Source: Candidatus Brocadiaceae bacterium (GTDB taxonomy: Bacteria; Planctomycetota; Brocadiia; Brocadiales; Bathyanammoxibiaceae). Taken from it: a stretch of DNA of 25,364 nucleotides. This document shows positions 1 through 7,190 of this stretch, piece after piece. Numbering within the stretch: the first letter of the stretch is position 1; every line of letters starts with the position of its first letter. Position numbers and translations under genes: made by a program. The stretch spans positions 1 to 25,364 of the forward strand of contig JASEHG010000008.1 in NCBI GenBank assembly GCA_030018855.1, given 5' to 3'. The notes beneath the pieces are model-generated. The model saw only the letters and a program-made list of their open reading frames with translations, was not told the origin of the DNA and did not search any database.

Positions 1-23
1 TTAGGGCAGACAGAATTGTAAAA

Positions 24-81
24 TGTAAATTGGTCCGCCTGAGGCGGATTAAATTTTAAAATTTGCAATTTCCAATTTACA
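24..81. repeat. Nested inverted repeat carrying the TCCGCCTNAGGCGGA palindrome
   Basis: TGTAAATTGG at 24-33 is the exact reverse complement of CCAATTTACA at 72-81. Between them sits the 15-base palindrome TCCGCCTGAGGCGGA (34-48), followed by an AT-rich filler. The same 15-mer, with the central base changed, recurs at 17811-17825, 20613-20627 (first base C) and 21597-21611 inside coding regions. It is probably one member of a dispersed palindromic repeat family. Confidence 0.7.
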
Positions 82-172
82 ATGCAATTCTTCCCTACTC
101 CCTCCCCCCTACCCCCTGCTTTAGCCCCCTGTCAGATTGGCAGGTAGTGGTGCGGTCTGGGGAAAAGTCCAC

Positions 173-201
173 TTGCGTAAGTCTCTTGTTTCTAATATAC
201 T
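173..201 (+). promoter_or_regulatory. Candidate sigma-70-type promoter for groEL1
   Basis: TTGCGT (173-178) and TATACT (196-201) are 17 bases apart. The -10 box matches the consensus at 5 of 6 positions but the -35 box only at 3. Initiation would be near 208 and leave a leader of about 110 bases. No HrcA/CIRCE site is visible, so if the operon is heat-inducible, the control is by some other means. Confidence 0.4.
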
Positions 202-317
202 GCTGTCTTTGTGTATACAGTAGGTTTTGGCATAAAGTTTGCGATTTCTCTCCGAACAAGCAGGCAAGTAGTCACAAATAGATATTAGTAGGTATAGAAC
301 CGACAGGAGGTATTTTA

Positions 318-1946
318 ATGGCAGCCAAACAGCTAGCCTTCAGGGAAGAAGCAAGAGAGGCATTACTAAGGGGAGTGTCCAAGTTAGCACGCGCCGTGAA
401 GAGCACCCTGGGTCCCAGGGGTAGACATGCCATCCTGGATAAGGGTTACGGCAGCCCCGCGGTAACCAAGGACGGTGTTACCGTAGCCGAAGAAATAGAA
501 CTGAAGGACCCCTACGAGAATATGGGTGCACGTCTGGTCAGGGAGGTGGCCTCTAAGACTAGTGATGTAGCTGGGGACGGCACCACGACCGCCACCGTCC
601 TTGCCGAGGCTATCTTCAAGGAGGGGTTGAAGAACATTGCCGCCGGGGCTGACGCTATGGCCCTGAACCGTGGGATGCGTAAGGCCGTAGAGAAGGTGGT
701 GGAAAGACTTAAAGAGATGAGTAAAAAGATAAAGGACCAGCAGGAGATTGCCAGCATTGGCACCATCTCTGCCAACAATGCCCCCGAGATAGGAAAGATG
801 ATTGCCGATGCCATGGAGAAGGTGGGCAAAGACGGGGTTATTACCGTAGAAGAAGGCCGCCGCCCCGTAACGGAGGTGGAGGTAGTGGAGGGGATGCAGT
901 TTGATAGAGGATACCTCTCCCCCCACTTTGTAACCAATGCCGAAGATATGCGGGTAGAACTGGACAACCCCTACATACTTGTCTATGAGGACAAACTGTC
1001 CGGCATAAAGAATTTAGTACCCTTACTGGAGAAGGTTGCCAGGAGCGGCAAGCCCGTCCTCCTCATATCTGAGGACGTAGAGGGTGAGGCCCTTGCCACC
1101 CTGGTAGTAAATAAGCTCAAAGGGACCATATCCTGCTGTGCCGTCAAGGCCCCCGGCTACGGCGACAGGAGAAAGGCCATGCTGGAAGACATTGCCATCC
1201 TCACCGGAGGAGAGGCCCTCTTCAAAGACCTAGGCGTGCAACTGGAGGAGGTAGAGTTGAACCAGTTGGGCCGGGCCAAGAAGGTGACCGTAGACTCGGA
1301 GCATACAACGATAATCCAGGGGGCTGGTTCCCATGATGCAGTAACTGGACGGATAAAACAGATACGCACCGAGATGGAGGCCACCACGAGTGACTACGAT
1401 AAGGAGAAATTTCAGGAGAGATTGGCCAAGCTGGCCGGCGGGGTGGCCCAGATAAACGTAGGCGCCGCTACGGAGACGGAGATGAAGGCCAAAAAGGCCC
1501 TCATGGAGGACGCCTTACACGCCACCAGGGCGGCCATAGAAGAGGGCATCTTACCAGGAGGCGGGGTGGCCCTGCTCAGGACGGCCGCCATACTTGAAAA
1601 CGGTCTCGGCCTTAAAGGGGATGAGGCAGTAGGGGTGGACATCATAAGGAGGGCCCTCATGGTACCCGCCGCCCAGATTGCTGAGAATAGCGGGATGGAA
1701 GGCTCTGTAGTGGTAAAGAGGATACTGGAGTCCAAAGACCAGGCCTACGGTTTTGACGCAGAGAGGCAAGAATTCTGCAACATGCTGGAGACCGGGGTGA
1801 TAGACCCCACGAAGGTGGCCCGCTGTGCCCTCCAGAACGCCGTAAGCATAGCCGGTACCCTCCTTACGGTAGATTGCGTAATAAGCGAGATACCGAAGAA
1901 AGAAGAAAAATTAGCCCCAGGCGGACCCAGGCCACCCATGATGTAA
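318..1946 (+). CDS. groEL: 60-kDa chaperonin GroEL, copy 1
   Basis: ATP-driven cytosolic folding chamber subunit that works as a 14-mer with GroES. The 542-residue length is normal. Visible family features are the N-terminal AAKQLAF start, the nucleotide-site motif VAGDGTTTAT near residue 84, the apical substrate-binding helix EGEALATLVVNKLKG, a CCAVKAPGYGDRR segment, and the EDALHATRAA segment that holds the catalytic Asp. The C-terminal tail is GGPRPPMM instead of the usual GGM repeats. AGGAGG at 305-310 lies 7 bases before ATG 318 and fixes the start. It is first in a groEL1-groES-groEL2 cluster on one strand. The paralogue at 2342 is similar along its length but differs in its tail and in apical residues, so the two copies could serve different clients (inference). 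Confidence 0.97.
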   Translation: MAAKQLAFREEAREALLRGVSKLARAVKSTLGPRGRHAILDKGYGSPAVTKDGVTVAEEIELKDPYENMGARLVREVASKTSDVAGDGTTTATVLAEAIFKEGLKNIAAGADAMALNRGMRKAVEKVVERLKEMSKKIKDQQEIASIGTISANNAPEIGKMIADAMEKVGKDGVITVEEGRRPVTEVEVVEGMQFDRGYLSPHFVTNAEDMRVELDNPYILVYEDKLSGIKNLVPLLEKVARSGKPVLLISEDVEGEALATLVVNKLKGTISCCAVKAPGYGDRRKAMLEDIAILTGGEALFKDLGVQLEEVELNQLGRAKKVTVDSEHTTIIQGAGSHDAVTGRIKQIRTEMEATTSDYDKEKFQERLAKLAGGVAQINVGAATETEMKAKKALMEDALHATRAAIEEGILPGGGVALLRTAAILENGLGLKGDEAVGVDIIRRALMVPAAQIAENSGMEGSVVVKRILESKDQAYGFDAERQEFCNMLETGVIDPTKVARCALQNAVSIAGTLLTVDCVISEIPKKEEKLAPGGPRPPMM

Positions 1947-1952
1947 AAGGCT

Positions 1953-1980
1953 GTAGGGGCGTATTGCAATACACCCCTAC
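1953..1980. repeat. GTAGGGG-family palindromic repeat between groEL1 and groES
   Basis: GTAGGGGCGTATTG (1953-1966) is followed at once by its near-perfect inverse CAATACACCCCTAC (1967-1980), 13 of 14 positions pairing. The same arm occurs at 17671-17684, and a related arm at 16166-16179. In the transcript it makes a strong hairpin 7 bases after the groEL1 stop, with no U tract, so it may stabilise or partly separate groEL1 mRNA from groES rather than terminate it. Confidence 0.75.
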
Positions 1981-2009
1981 CAAGAATTTTTAAAGGAGGA
2001 AGAAGTAGT

Positions 2010-2300
2010 ATGCCTATAAAACCTTTAGACGACAGGATAGTGATAGAAAGGACGGAGGCGGAGGAAAAGACCCCGGGAGGCATAGTGCTTCCTGATACTG
2101 CTAAGGAAAAGCCCCAAAAGGGCAGGGTAGTGGCGATAGGGGAGGGCAGGCTCCTGGAATCGGGCAAGAGGGCGCACCTCTCCGTCAAGAAGGGGGACTC
2201 TGTCCTCTTTGGAAAGTACGCCGGGACGGAAATAACCGTGGACGGTAAAGAATATCTCATCATGAAGGAAACTGACCTTCTAGCTAAGATAGAAGAGTAG
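2010..2300 (+). CDS. groES: 10-kDa co-chaperonin GroES
   Basis: Heptameric lid of the GroEL chamber. The 96 residues match the family length. The N-terminal IKPLDDRIVIER strand and the mobile loop EEKTPGGIVLPD (about residues 18-29), which docks on GroEL, are clear. The C-terminal half has the KGDSVLFGKYAGTE beta-strand pattern. AAAGGAGGA at 1992-2000 precedes ATG 2010 by 9 bases. It is the only groES in the window and sits between two groEL genes, so both chaperonins may share this lid unless other copies exist elsewhere. Confidence 0.97.
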   Translation: MPIKPLDDRIVIERTEAEEKTPGGIVLPDTAKEKPQKGRVVAIGEGRLLESGKRAHLSVKKGDSVLFGKYAGTEITVDGKEYLIMKETDLLAKIEE

Positions 2301-2341
2301 GGGTAGACCTACATGTCTGCCCAATGAATAGGGAGGATACT

Positions 2342-3964
2342 GTGGCAGCTAAACAATTGCTTTACGATATAGAGGCCAGGAAAAAGCTCCTTCAGGGCAT
2401 AAAACAGCTAGCCGACGTCGTCCGGGTTACCATGGGCCCGACGGGCCGGAACGTCATCCTGGAAAAGGGCTTCGGTTCCCCATCTGTGACTAAAGACGGT
2501 GTCACCGTGGCCAAAGAGGTGGAGCTTAAGGACCCTTTTGAGAACATGGGGGCCAAGCTGGTAAACGAGGTGGCCTCTAAGACCAGTGATGCCGCAGGAG
2601 ATGGTACTACCACTGCCACCATCCTGGCCGAGGCCATTTTTAAAGAGGGGATCAAGTCCATTACGGCAGGCGCCAACCCCATCGCCCTCAAGAGGGGCAT
2701 AGACCGTGCCGTAGAATTAGTGGTGGAAGAGATACAAAAACTCTCCAAACCCGTGAAGGGCCGGGCCGAGATTGCCCAGGTGGGCACTATCTCTGCCAAT
2801 AACGACCCCTTTATCGGTAACCTCCTTGCCGATGCCATGGAGAAGGTGGGCAAGGACGGTGTCATCACCGTAGAGGATGCCAGGGGAGTAGAGACCCGAC
2901 TGGACGTGGTAGAAGGGATGCAGTTTGATAAGGGATACATCTCCCCCTATTTTGTTACTAACCCCCAAAAGATGCTAGTGGAATTTGAAGACCCTTACGT
3001 CCTCATCCACGAGAAAAAAATTTCGGCCCTCAAAGACCTCATCCCATTGCTGGAGAAGATTTCCACCAGCGGCAAGCCCCTCCTCATCATTGCAGACGAC
3101 GTGGAAGGGGAGGCCCTGGCCGCCATGGTAGTGAATAAGCTCCGAGGCGTACTCCAGTGCTGTGCGGTCAAGGCCCCGGGTTTCGGAGACCGCAGGAAGG
3201 CCATGCTGGAAGACATAGCCATCCTAATTAATGGCAGGGCCATCACGGAAGACCTGGGGGTGAAACTAGAGACCCTGGACATCCCGGACCTGGGCCGTGC
3301 CAAGAAGATTACCGTAGATAAGGACAAGACTACCGTAGTGGGCGGAGAAGGCAAAAAGACCGATATCCAGGCCCGTATCACCCAGATTAGGAACCAGGCA
3401 GAGGCCTCCACCTCAGACTACGACAAGGAGAAGCTCCAGGAGCGGCTGGCAAAACTCACGGGGGGCGTGGCAGTGATAAAGGTAGGAGCGGCCACAGAGG
3501 CAGAGATGAATGAAAAGAAGGCCAGGGTAGAAGACGCCCTCCATGCCACCAGGGCCGCCGTAGAAGAGGGCATCATCCCTGGGGGCGGCGTGGCCTATAT
3601 CAGGACAATCCCTGCCCTGCAAGAGGCCAGGAAGAAATTCAGAGGGGACGAGAAGCTCGGGCTAGACATTATAATAAAGGCCCTGGAGTCCCCCATGAGG
3701 CAGATTGCCACCAACACTGGCGAGAACGGTGCCGTGGTGGTAGAAGACGTAAAGGGAAAGGCCACCAACGTAGGTTTTGATGCCAACACCCTTCAGTATG
3801 TAGACATGGTAAAGGCCGGTATCGTTGATCCAACTAAGGTAACCAGAGTCGCCCTACAAAGCGCCGCCAGTGTAGCTGGACTCCTCCTGACCACCGAGAC
3901 AATGGTCACGGAGCTAAAGGAGGAGGAAGAAGAGGCCGAGGCGGTAGAGGGGGCAGTCAGGTAG
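2342..3964 (+). CDS. groEL: 60-kDa chaperonin GroEL, copy 2
   Basis: Second chaperonin subunit, 540 residues from the GTG chosen here. An in-frame ATG lies at 2324, but no ribosome binding site precedes it. The bases just after that ATG contain GGAGG (2332-2336) at 5 bases from GTG 2342, and starting there gives (M)AAKQLLYD, aligned with copy 1. The ATP-site motif AAGDGTTTAT, the apical helix EGEALAAMVVNKLRG, the CCAVKAPGFGDRR segment and EDALHATRAA are all present. The tail is acidic (KEEEEEAEAVEG) and lacks both GGM repeats and the proline-rich end of copy 1. It follows groES by 41 bases and is probably cotranscribed. Confidence 0.95.
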   Translation: MAAKQLLYDIEARKKLLQGIKQLADVVRVTMGPTGRNVILEKGFGSPSVTKDGVTVAKEVELKDPFENMGAKLVNEVASKTSDAAGDGTTTATILAEAIFKEGIKSITAGANPIALKRGIDRAVELVVEEIQKLSKPVKGRAEIAQVGTISANNDPFIGNLLADAMEKVGKDGVITVEDARGVETRLDVVEGMQFDKGYISPYFVTNPQKMLVEFEDPYVLIHEKKISALKDLIPLLEKISTSGKPLLIIADDVEGEALAAMVVNKLRGVLQCCAVKAPGFGDRRKAMLEDIAILINGRAITEDLGVKLETLDIPDLGRAKKITVDKDKTTVVGGEGKKTDIQARITQIRNQAEASTSDYDKEKLQERLAKLTGGVAVIKVGAATEAEMNEKKARVEDALHATRAAVEEGIIPGGGVAYIRTIPALQEARKKFRGDEKLGLDIIIKALESPMRQIATNTGENGAVVVEDVKGKATNVGFDANTLQYVDMVKAGIVDPTKVTRVALQSAASVAGLLLTTETMVTELKEEEEEAEAVEGAVR

Positions 3965-3983
3965 AGACTTTAGCCCTGGGGGG

Positions 3984-4043
3984 CCAGGGGGTAGGAGTAG
4001 CCGCAGGCTTTAGCCTGCGTTATACTTTTTCCCTACCCCCTGG
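3984..4043. terminator. Nested hairpin after groEL2, probable terminator within a repeat
   Basis: CCAGGGGGTAGG (3984-3995) and CCTACCCCCTGG (4032-4043) are exact inverse complements. Nested inside is an 8-bp hairpin CGCAGGCT-TT-AGCCTGCG (4002-4019) followed by TTATACTTTTT. The inner hairpin plus T-rich run looks like an intrinsic terminator for the gro cluster. The outer arms belong to the CCCTACCCCCTGG-type intergenic repeats also seen at the two ends of the window. Confidence 0.6.
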
Positions 4044-4106
4044 TCCCTAATCTCTGGCAGTATCCCCCATGTCTATATACTCCACAAAAAATTCTTAATT
4101 ATCCTG

Positions 4107-4134
4107 TTGCAAAGTCCAGTATTTCTGGTAAAAT
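4107..4134 (+). promoter_or_regulatory. Extended -10 promoter of the cold-shock gene
   Basis: TTGCAA (4107-4112), 16 bases, then TG-G-TAAAAT (4126-4134). The -10 matches TATAAT at 5 of 6 positions and carries the extended TGn element. Transcription would begin near 4141 and give a leader of about 125 bases before the TTG start at 4267. Confidence 0.55.
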
Positions 4135-4167
4135 TAGGCTCAGTAAAGAAGGTAGTTAATAAAGTTA

Positions 4168-4226
4168 GTATTGTCGTGTCAGAAACCACAACGGCCGGAC
4201 AGTACGCGGCTTTTGTGGTTTTTTTT
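4168..4226 (+). promoter_or_regulatory. Intrinsic-terminator-like hairpin inside the csp leader, with loop pairing
   Basis: AAACCACAA (4183-4191) pairs with TTGTGGTTT (4213-4221), then GCCG (4194-4197) pairs with CGGC (4207-4210), leaving a nine-base loop GACAGTACG. Eight T residues follow (4219-4226). This is a textbook terminator shape placed about 40 bases before the csp start codon and downstream of the likely promoter. The upstream stretch GTATTGTC (4168-4175) can pair over 8 positions (one G-U) with the loop GACAGTAC (4198-4205), so a pseudoknot or alternative fold is possible. It could act as an attenuator, or be a terminator for a short RNA. Confidence 0.6.
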
Positions 4227-4266
4227 ATTAATTAGGCTTCAGGAAAACAGGAAAGGAGGTGATAAC

Positions 4267-4470
4267 TTGTCTACAGGTACAGTGAAATGGTTTAACGACT
4301 CTAAGGGTTTCGGTTTCATAGCCCCGGACGCCGGTGGTAAGGACGTATTTGTCCACCAGAGCGCCATTGAATCTCAGGGGTTCAGGTCCTTATCCGAAGG
4401 CGATAAGGTAGAATTTGAGGTAATCGAAGACACTAAAGGGCGTAAGGCCACTAAAGTAGTCAAGGTATAG
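4267..4470 (+). CDS. Cold-shock protein, CspA family
   Basis: Small single-stranded nucleic-acid-binding beta-barrel that melts RNA structure. The start is TTG 4267, because AAAGGAGGT (4252-4260) lies exactly 6 bases upstream and the product is then 67 residues, the usual family length; the longer open frame back to 4171 would run through the leader hairpin. RNP1 (KGFGFI) and RNP2 (VFVHQS) are intact after the family opening STGTVKWFNDSKG. The gene is monocistronic, between a leader terminator-like hairpin and a strong downstream terminator. Regulation through the structured leader is an inference from layout. Confidence 0.95.
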   Translation: MSTGTVKWFNDSKGFGFIAPDAGGKDVFVHQSAIESQGFRSLSEGDKVEFEVIEDTKGRKATKVVKV

Positions 4471-4556
4471 TTTATGTTGCACGTTCATACTTATAATGAA
4501 CTTCTTACCAAAGACGATTAATTATAGCGTATGAGCCCGACATAAATTTATGCTGG

Positions 4557-4594
4557 AAAGGCATCCCTGTCCAAAAGGTGGGGATGCCTTTTTT
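4557..4594 (+). terminator. Intrinsic terminator of the csp gene
   Basis: AAAGGCATCCC (4557-4567) pairs with GGGATGCCTTT (4581-4591) around a 13-base loop, and the T run extends to 4594. A smaller hairpin GTTCAT/ATGAAC at 4483-4501 lies in the 3' UTR. Confidence 0.85.
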
Positions 4595-4681
4595 AATTTG
4601 TTTGCCCCAAAATACGGGGCGTTAAACTGGTCGGGGCAAGAATTAGGGGGAAGATTACAAGAACTCTGGTTCCTTCTAGGC

Positions 4682-5518
4682 CTACCTCTCCTTTTTAAGT
4701 AAGAGCAAAAAATCCCGGCAGAACAGATACTTGTATGGCATGTACTCAAGGAGGGGTTCCAGCAATAACACCAGGGCGAATAGGGGGTATAGCCTGTCTA
4801 TTGCGGGGTGTTCGCCCACCAGACCGCTTCCCCTTTCAAGCCTTATTGCCTTTAGGCCGTTTTCTCCAAATAACCTGAGCCATTCACTGTAGGACAGTTC
4901 GGAGACATGGCCCAAGGCGCCGTGTTCCTTGAAGACTTCTTCCAGGGTTGATTCAGGAGGGGTATCCTCAAGGGCAAACCATCTAAGCCTTCCACCTGAG
5001 ATATATCTGTCCACGAGTCTAATAAGGCGACCAAAGATATTGCCGGGCGAGGGGAGGTGGACAATCAAATACCCGCCCATTCTTAAGACCCTTGTAAGGT
5101 CTTTAATAACAGGGATTGGTTCCATTAGATGTTCCAGAACGGCAGAAGCAACAATTATGTCAAAACTTTCGTTTCGGAAGGCTAGTCCATTCTGTATGTT
5201 TTGCCGGACAAAGTGAACATTTTGATATCCTTTAAAATAGCTCCTCCTTGAGGCTGTATAAAGGAATTGCCCAGATATATCCGACTCAACAAGAAAGGCC
5301 TCATCACTTAATTCGTTACAAAGTTTTGGAATTCCAGACCCCCAACCACATCCTACATCCAGTATATTGAACTTTTTAAAATTATTAGTGCATTCCCTGA
5401 ATAAGTTCTTGGTAGCCTTCTCTTTTTTCCAAAGATGGAACCCGGCGGAGACGCTCCTTACATAGAAAGTATCTATATATTTGAAGAAATCCTTTTCAGC
5501 CGGTGAAAGTTTGTTCAT
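4682..5518 (-). CDS. Class I SAM-dependent methyltransferase
   Basis: 278 residues. Motif I ILDVGCGWGSG (about residues 52-62), the acidic residue after strand 2 in LVESDISG, motif II region FDIIVASAVLEHLMEP (about 119-134) and the post-motif LRMGGYLIVHLP place it in the Methyltransf_11-like Rossmann group. The substrate cannot be read from sequence; the C-terminal hydrophobic stretch LYPLFALVLLLEPLLEYMP resembles methyltransferases that act on lipids or sugar-lipids, but that is weak. Its start lies 11 bases after the encoded CCA of tRNA-Pro on the same strand, with AGGA 8 bases before the ATG, so the two may share a transcript. No partner genes are adjacent. Confidence 0.85.
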   Translation of the reverse strand: MNKLSPAEKDFFKYIDTFYVRSVSAGFHLWKKEKATKNLFRECTNNFKKFNILDVGCGWGSGIPKLCNELSDEAFLVESDISGQFLYTASRRSYFKGYQNVHFVRQNIQNGLAFRNESFDIIVASAVLEHLMEPIPVIKDLTRVLRMGGYLIVHLPSPGNIFGRLIRLVDRYISGGRLRWFALEDTPPESTLEEVFKEHGALGHVSELSYSEWLRLFGENGLKAIRLERGSGLVGEHPAIDRLYPLFALVLLLEPLLEYMPYKYLFCRDFLLLLKKER

Positions 5519-5529
5519 AATTTAAATCC

Positions 5530-5607
5530 TGGTCGGGGAGGGGGGATTTGAACCCCCGACCTCGGCGTCCCGAACGCCGCGCTCTAGCCAAGCTGAGCCA
5601 CTCCCCG
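5530..5607 (-). tRNA. tRNA-Pro, anticodon CGG, CCA encoded
   Basis: On the minus strand a full cloverleaf reads: acceptor CGGGGAG pairing with CTCCCCG, D-stem GCTC/GAGC, anticodon stem CGGCG/CGCCG around loop TTCGGGA (anticodon CGG, reads CCG), T-stem GGGGG/CCCCC with loop TTCAAAT, discriminator A and an encoded CCA (complement at 5530-5532). A degenerate copy of its 5' portion lies at 14944-14999. The remnant of a tyrosine integrase abuts the 5' end. Confidence 0.97.
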
Positions 5608-5612
5608 ATAGT

Positions 5613-5968
5613 TTATTGACAAGGACTTACGACAACCACTGCTGGCTTCAAGTCATAAAAGACGTAAAGATTCTCTGTATTTCTGATTGATTTAAGAACA
5701 GCTTTTACCTACCCTCTTAGTCATTCCACTATGGCCAGCATTACAATATCCTTTATATGGTCGTTAGAGCAAGATAACAACTTCACTATTTCTTCTGGGG
5801 TCAATGTGTTTCTTATAGAATTTTACCTCTTTAAGGGGATTTCTTAAAGCCCTGCCCCCATTTGATTGACATTGTAAACATATGGCTGAAGGTATTCAAT
5901 TCCCTATTTTCAGAATATTCTAGATACTCCTTGGGAAGGAGTCCATCGGAAAAGACATTGATTTTTCA
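5613..5968 (-). pseudogene. Decayed tyrosine recombinase (phage-type integrase)
   Basis: No intact frame, but on the minus strand consecutive frame fragments read in family order. They are: NRELNTFSHMFTMSIKWG (the core-binding-domain end, frame open over about 5834-5966); then, after a frameshift, NPLKEVKFYKK; then, after another, NTLTPEEIVKLL with DHIKDIVMLAIV (start of the catalytic domain) to a TGA at 5721-5723; then, beyond a gap, LKSIRNTENLYVFYD ending near 5613. The phrases NPxKxVKF, LTPEEI and YVF are typical of phage and Xer-like integrases. Catalytic Arg, His and Tyr boxes are missing or destroyed. It sits 5 bases from the 5' end of tRNA-Pro, as expected for a tRNA-targeting integrase. 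The assignment rests on remembered family phrasing, not an alignment. Confidence 0.7.
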
Positions 5969-5986
5969 CTGGAGCGAAGGTATATA
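5958..5986 (+). promoter_or_regulatory. Candidate promoter of the acyl-CoA gene cluster
   Basis: TTGATT (5958-5963), 17 bases, TATATA (5981-5986), with TATAAG two bases further as an alternative. It lies about 40 bases before the ATG at 6026 and inside the edge of the integrase remnant. A GGGG/CCCC mini-hairpin (about 5988-6003) follows. No obvious operator palindrome. Confidence 0.45.
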
Positions 5987-6025
5987 AGGGGTCGTTTTTC
6001 CCCTAAAGAGGTGGATAAAAAAATA

Positions 6026-7165
6026 ATGGACTTCTCTTTTACCGAAGAACAGAGACTCCTACGGAGCGCGGTAAGGGAGTTTGTGCAAAAAGAGTTGTCA
6101 CCCGTAGCGGCTGAACTGGACAGGGAGGCCAGATTCCCTGTAGAACAGCTCCGCAAGGCCTCTCAAATGGGTCTTATGGGCATTATGATACCAATCCAGT
6201 ACGGGGGCTCTGGAATGGATACCGTCTCTTACGTCCTTGCCCTGGAAGAAATCTCAAGGGCCTGCGCCTCCACAGCTGTGATTGTCTCAGTTAATAACTC
6301 TCTAGTGTGTGAGCCAATCCTCAGGTTTGGTAGTGAAGAACAAAAACGCAAATTCTTAGTGCCCTTAGCCAGTGGAAAAAAACTAGGCTGCTTCGCCCTC
6401 ACAGAGCCTCAGGCTGGCAGTGATGCGGCAGGCCTGAACACCAACGCGGTAAAGAAGGCCGGCCTGTACGTTCTGAATGGTACAAAGCTTTTTATAACAA
6501 ACGGCACCCATGCGGATGTAGCCATCATCTTTGCTGTTACGGATAAGGGCAAGGGCACCCGCGGCATCTCTGCCTTTCTGGTAGAGAAAGGCACTCCAGG
6601 CTTTTCTGTGGGAAAGGTAGAGGAAAAGTTGGGTCTAAGAGCCTCTGACCTCGTGGAGCTGAGCCTTCAAGATTGCACCATCCCCGAGGAAAATCTACTG
6701 GGCAGGGAAGGGGAAGGCTTCGGAATAGCTATGATTACCCTTGATGGGGGCAGGATAGGTGTTGCTGCCCAGTCTGTGGGCATTGCCAGGGCCTGCCTGG
6801 AGGAGGCACTCAGGTACTCAAAAGAGAGGTTCCAGTTCGGCCAGCCTATCTCTACCTTTCAAGCCATAAGGTTCATGCTGGCCGACATATCTGTAGAGCT
6901 AGAGGCAGCAAGGCTCCTCACCTTACGCTCAGCTTGCAGAAAAGACAAGGGACTCCCCTATACTAAAGAGGCTGCCCAGGCCAAACTCTTCGCCTCAGAG
7001 ATGGCCAATAGGGTTGCCTATAAGGCCCTTCAAATCTTCGGGGGATACGGCTACACTAAAGACTTTCCAGTGGAGAGGTGGTACAGGGATGCCAGGGTGA
7101 CCACTATTTATGAAGGAACCTCTGAAATACAGAGGCTAGTTATCGCTAGAGAACTCCTGAGGTAA
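6026..7165 (+). CDS. Acyl-CoA dehydrogenase, short/medium-chain type (copy 1)
   Basis: FAD enzyme that oxidises acyl-CoA to trans-2-enoyl-CoA and hands electrons to an electron-transfer flavoprotein. With ATG 6026 the product is 379 residues and opens MDFSFTEEQ like the family and like copy 2; AGAGGTGG at 6007-6014 serves as ribosome binding site. A GTG at 6011 would add five residues but lacks a spaced site. FAD/substrate motifs FALTEPQAGSD and GTKLFITNG are present. The catalytic base sits in IYEGTSEIQRL (Glu about 363), the position used by short-chain and butyryl-CoA dehydrogenases rather than isovaleryl- or long-chain types. First gene of a five-gene plus-strand set; no etfAB in the window. 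Confidence 0.93.
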   Translation: MDFSFTEEQRLLRSAVREFVQKELSPVAAELDREARFPVEQLRKASQMGLMGIMIPIQYGGSGMDTVSYVLALEEISRACASTAVIVSVNNSLVCEPILRFGSEEQKRKFLVPLASGKKLGCFALTEPQAGSDAAGLNTNAVKKAGLYVLNGTKLFITNGTHADVAIIFAVTDKGKGTRGISAFLVEKGTPGFSVGKVEEKLGLRASDLVELSLQDCTIPEENLLGREGEGFGIAMITLDGGRIGVAAQSVGIARACLEEALRYSKERFQFGQPISTFQAIRFMLADISVELEAARLLTLRSACRKDKGLPYTKEAAQAKLFASEMANRVAYKALQIFGGYGYTKDFPVERWYRDARVTTIYEGTSEIQRLVIARELLR

Positions 7166-7190
7166 AACCCTCAAAAAAGGATAGCCGAAC

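Larger units (their letters stand above)
1..317. other. Upstream region of groEL1, no convincing gene
   Basis: This stretch holds a nested palindromic repeat (24-81), a pyrimidine-rich tract with CCCTAC/CCCCCT units (about 91-131), a candidate promoter (173-201) and the groEL1 leader. The pyrimidine tract resembles, in inverse orientation, the G-rich tail of the window (about 25320-25364), so the two may belong to one intergenic repeat family. A 72-codon open frame at 63-281 has low-complexity content, starts inside the repeat and has no ribosome binding site, so I do not call it. I see no CIRCE operator (TTAGCACTC-N9-GAGTGCTAA) in front of groEL1. Confidence 0.6.

Noticed and set aside
63..281. 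72-codon plus-strand frame upstream of groEL1
   Set aside because: Low-complexity content, start inside a palindromic repeat, no ribosome binding site and overlap with the likely groEL promoter.
180..317. CIRCE operator before groEL1
   Set aside because: I looked for TTAGCACTC-N9-GAGTGCTAA and found nothing resembling it.
2324..2341. ATG 2324 as groEL2 start
   Set aside because: No ribosome binding site before it; GTG 2342 has GGAGG at 5 bases and fits the family N terminus.
4171..4266. Longer N terminus for the cold-shock protein
   Set aside because: It would translate through the terminator-like hairpin; TTG 4267 has an ideal ribosome binding site and gives the family length.
4604..4620. 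GCCCC/GGGGC hairpin as a terminator of the methyltransferase gene
   Set aside because: No T run on the minus strand after the hairpin.
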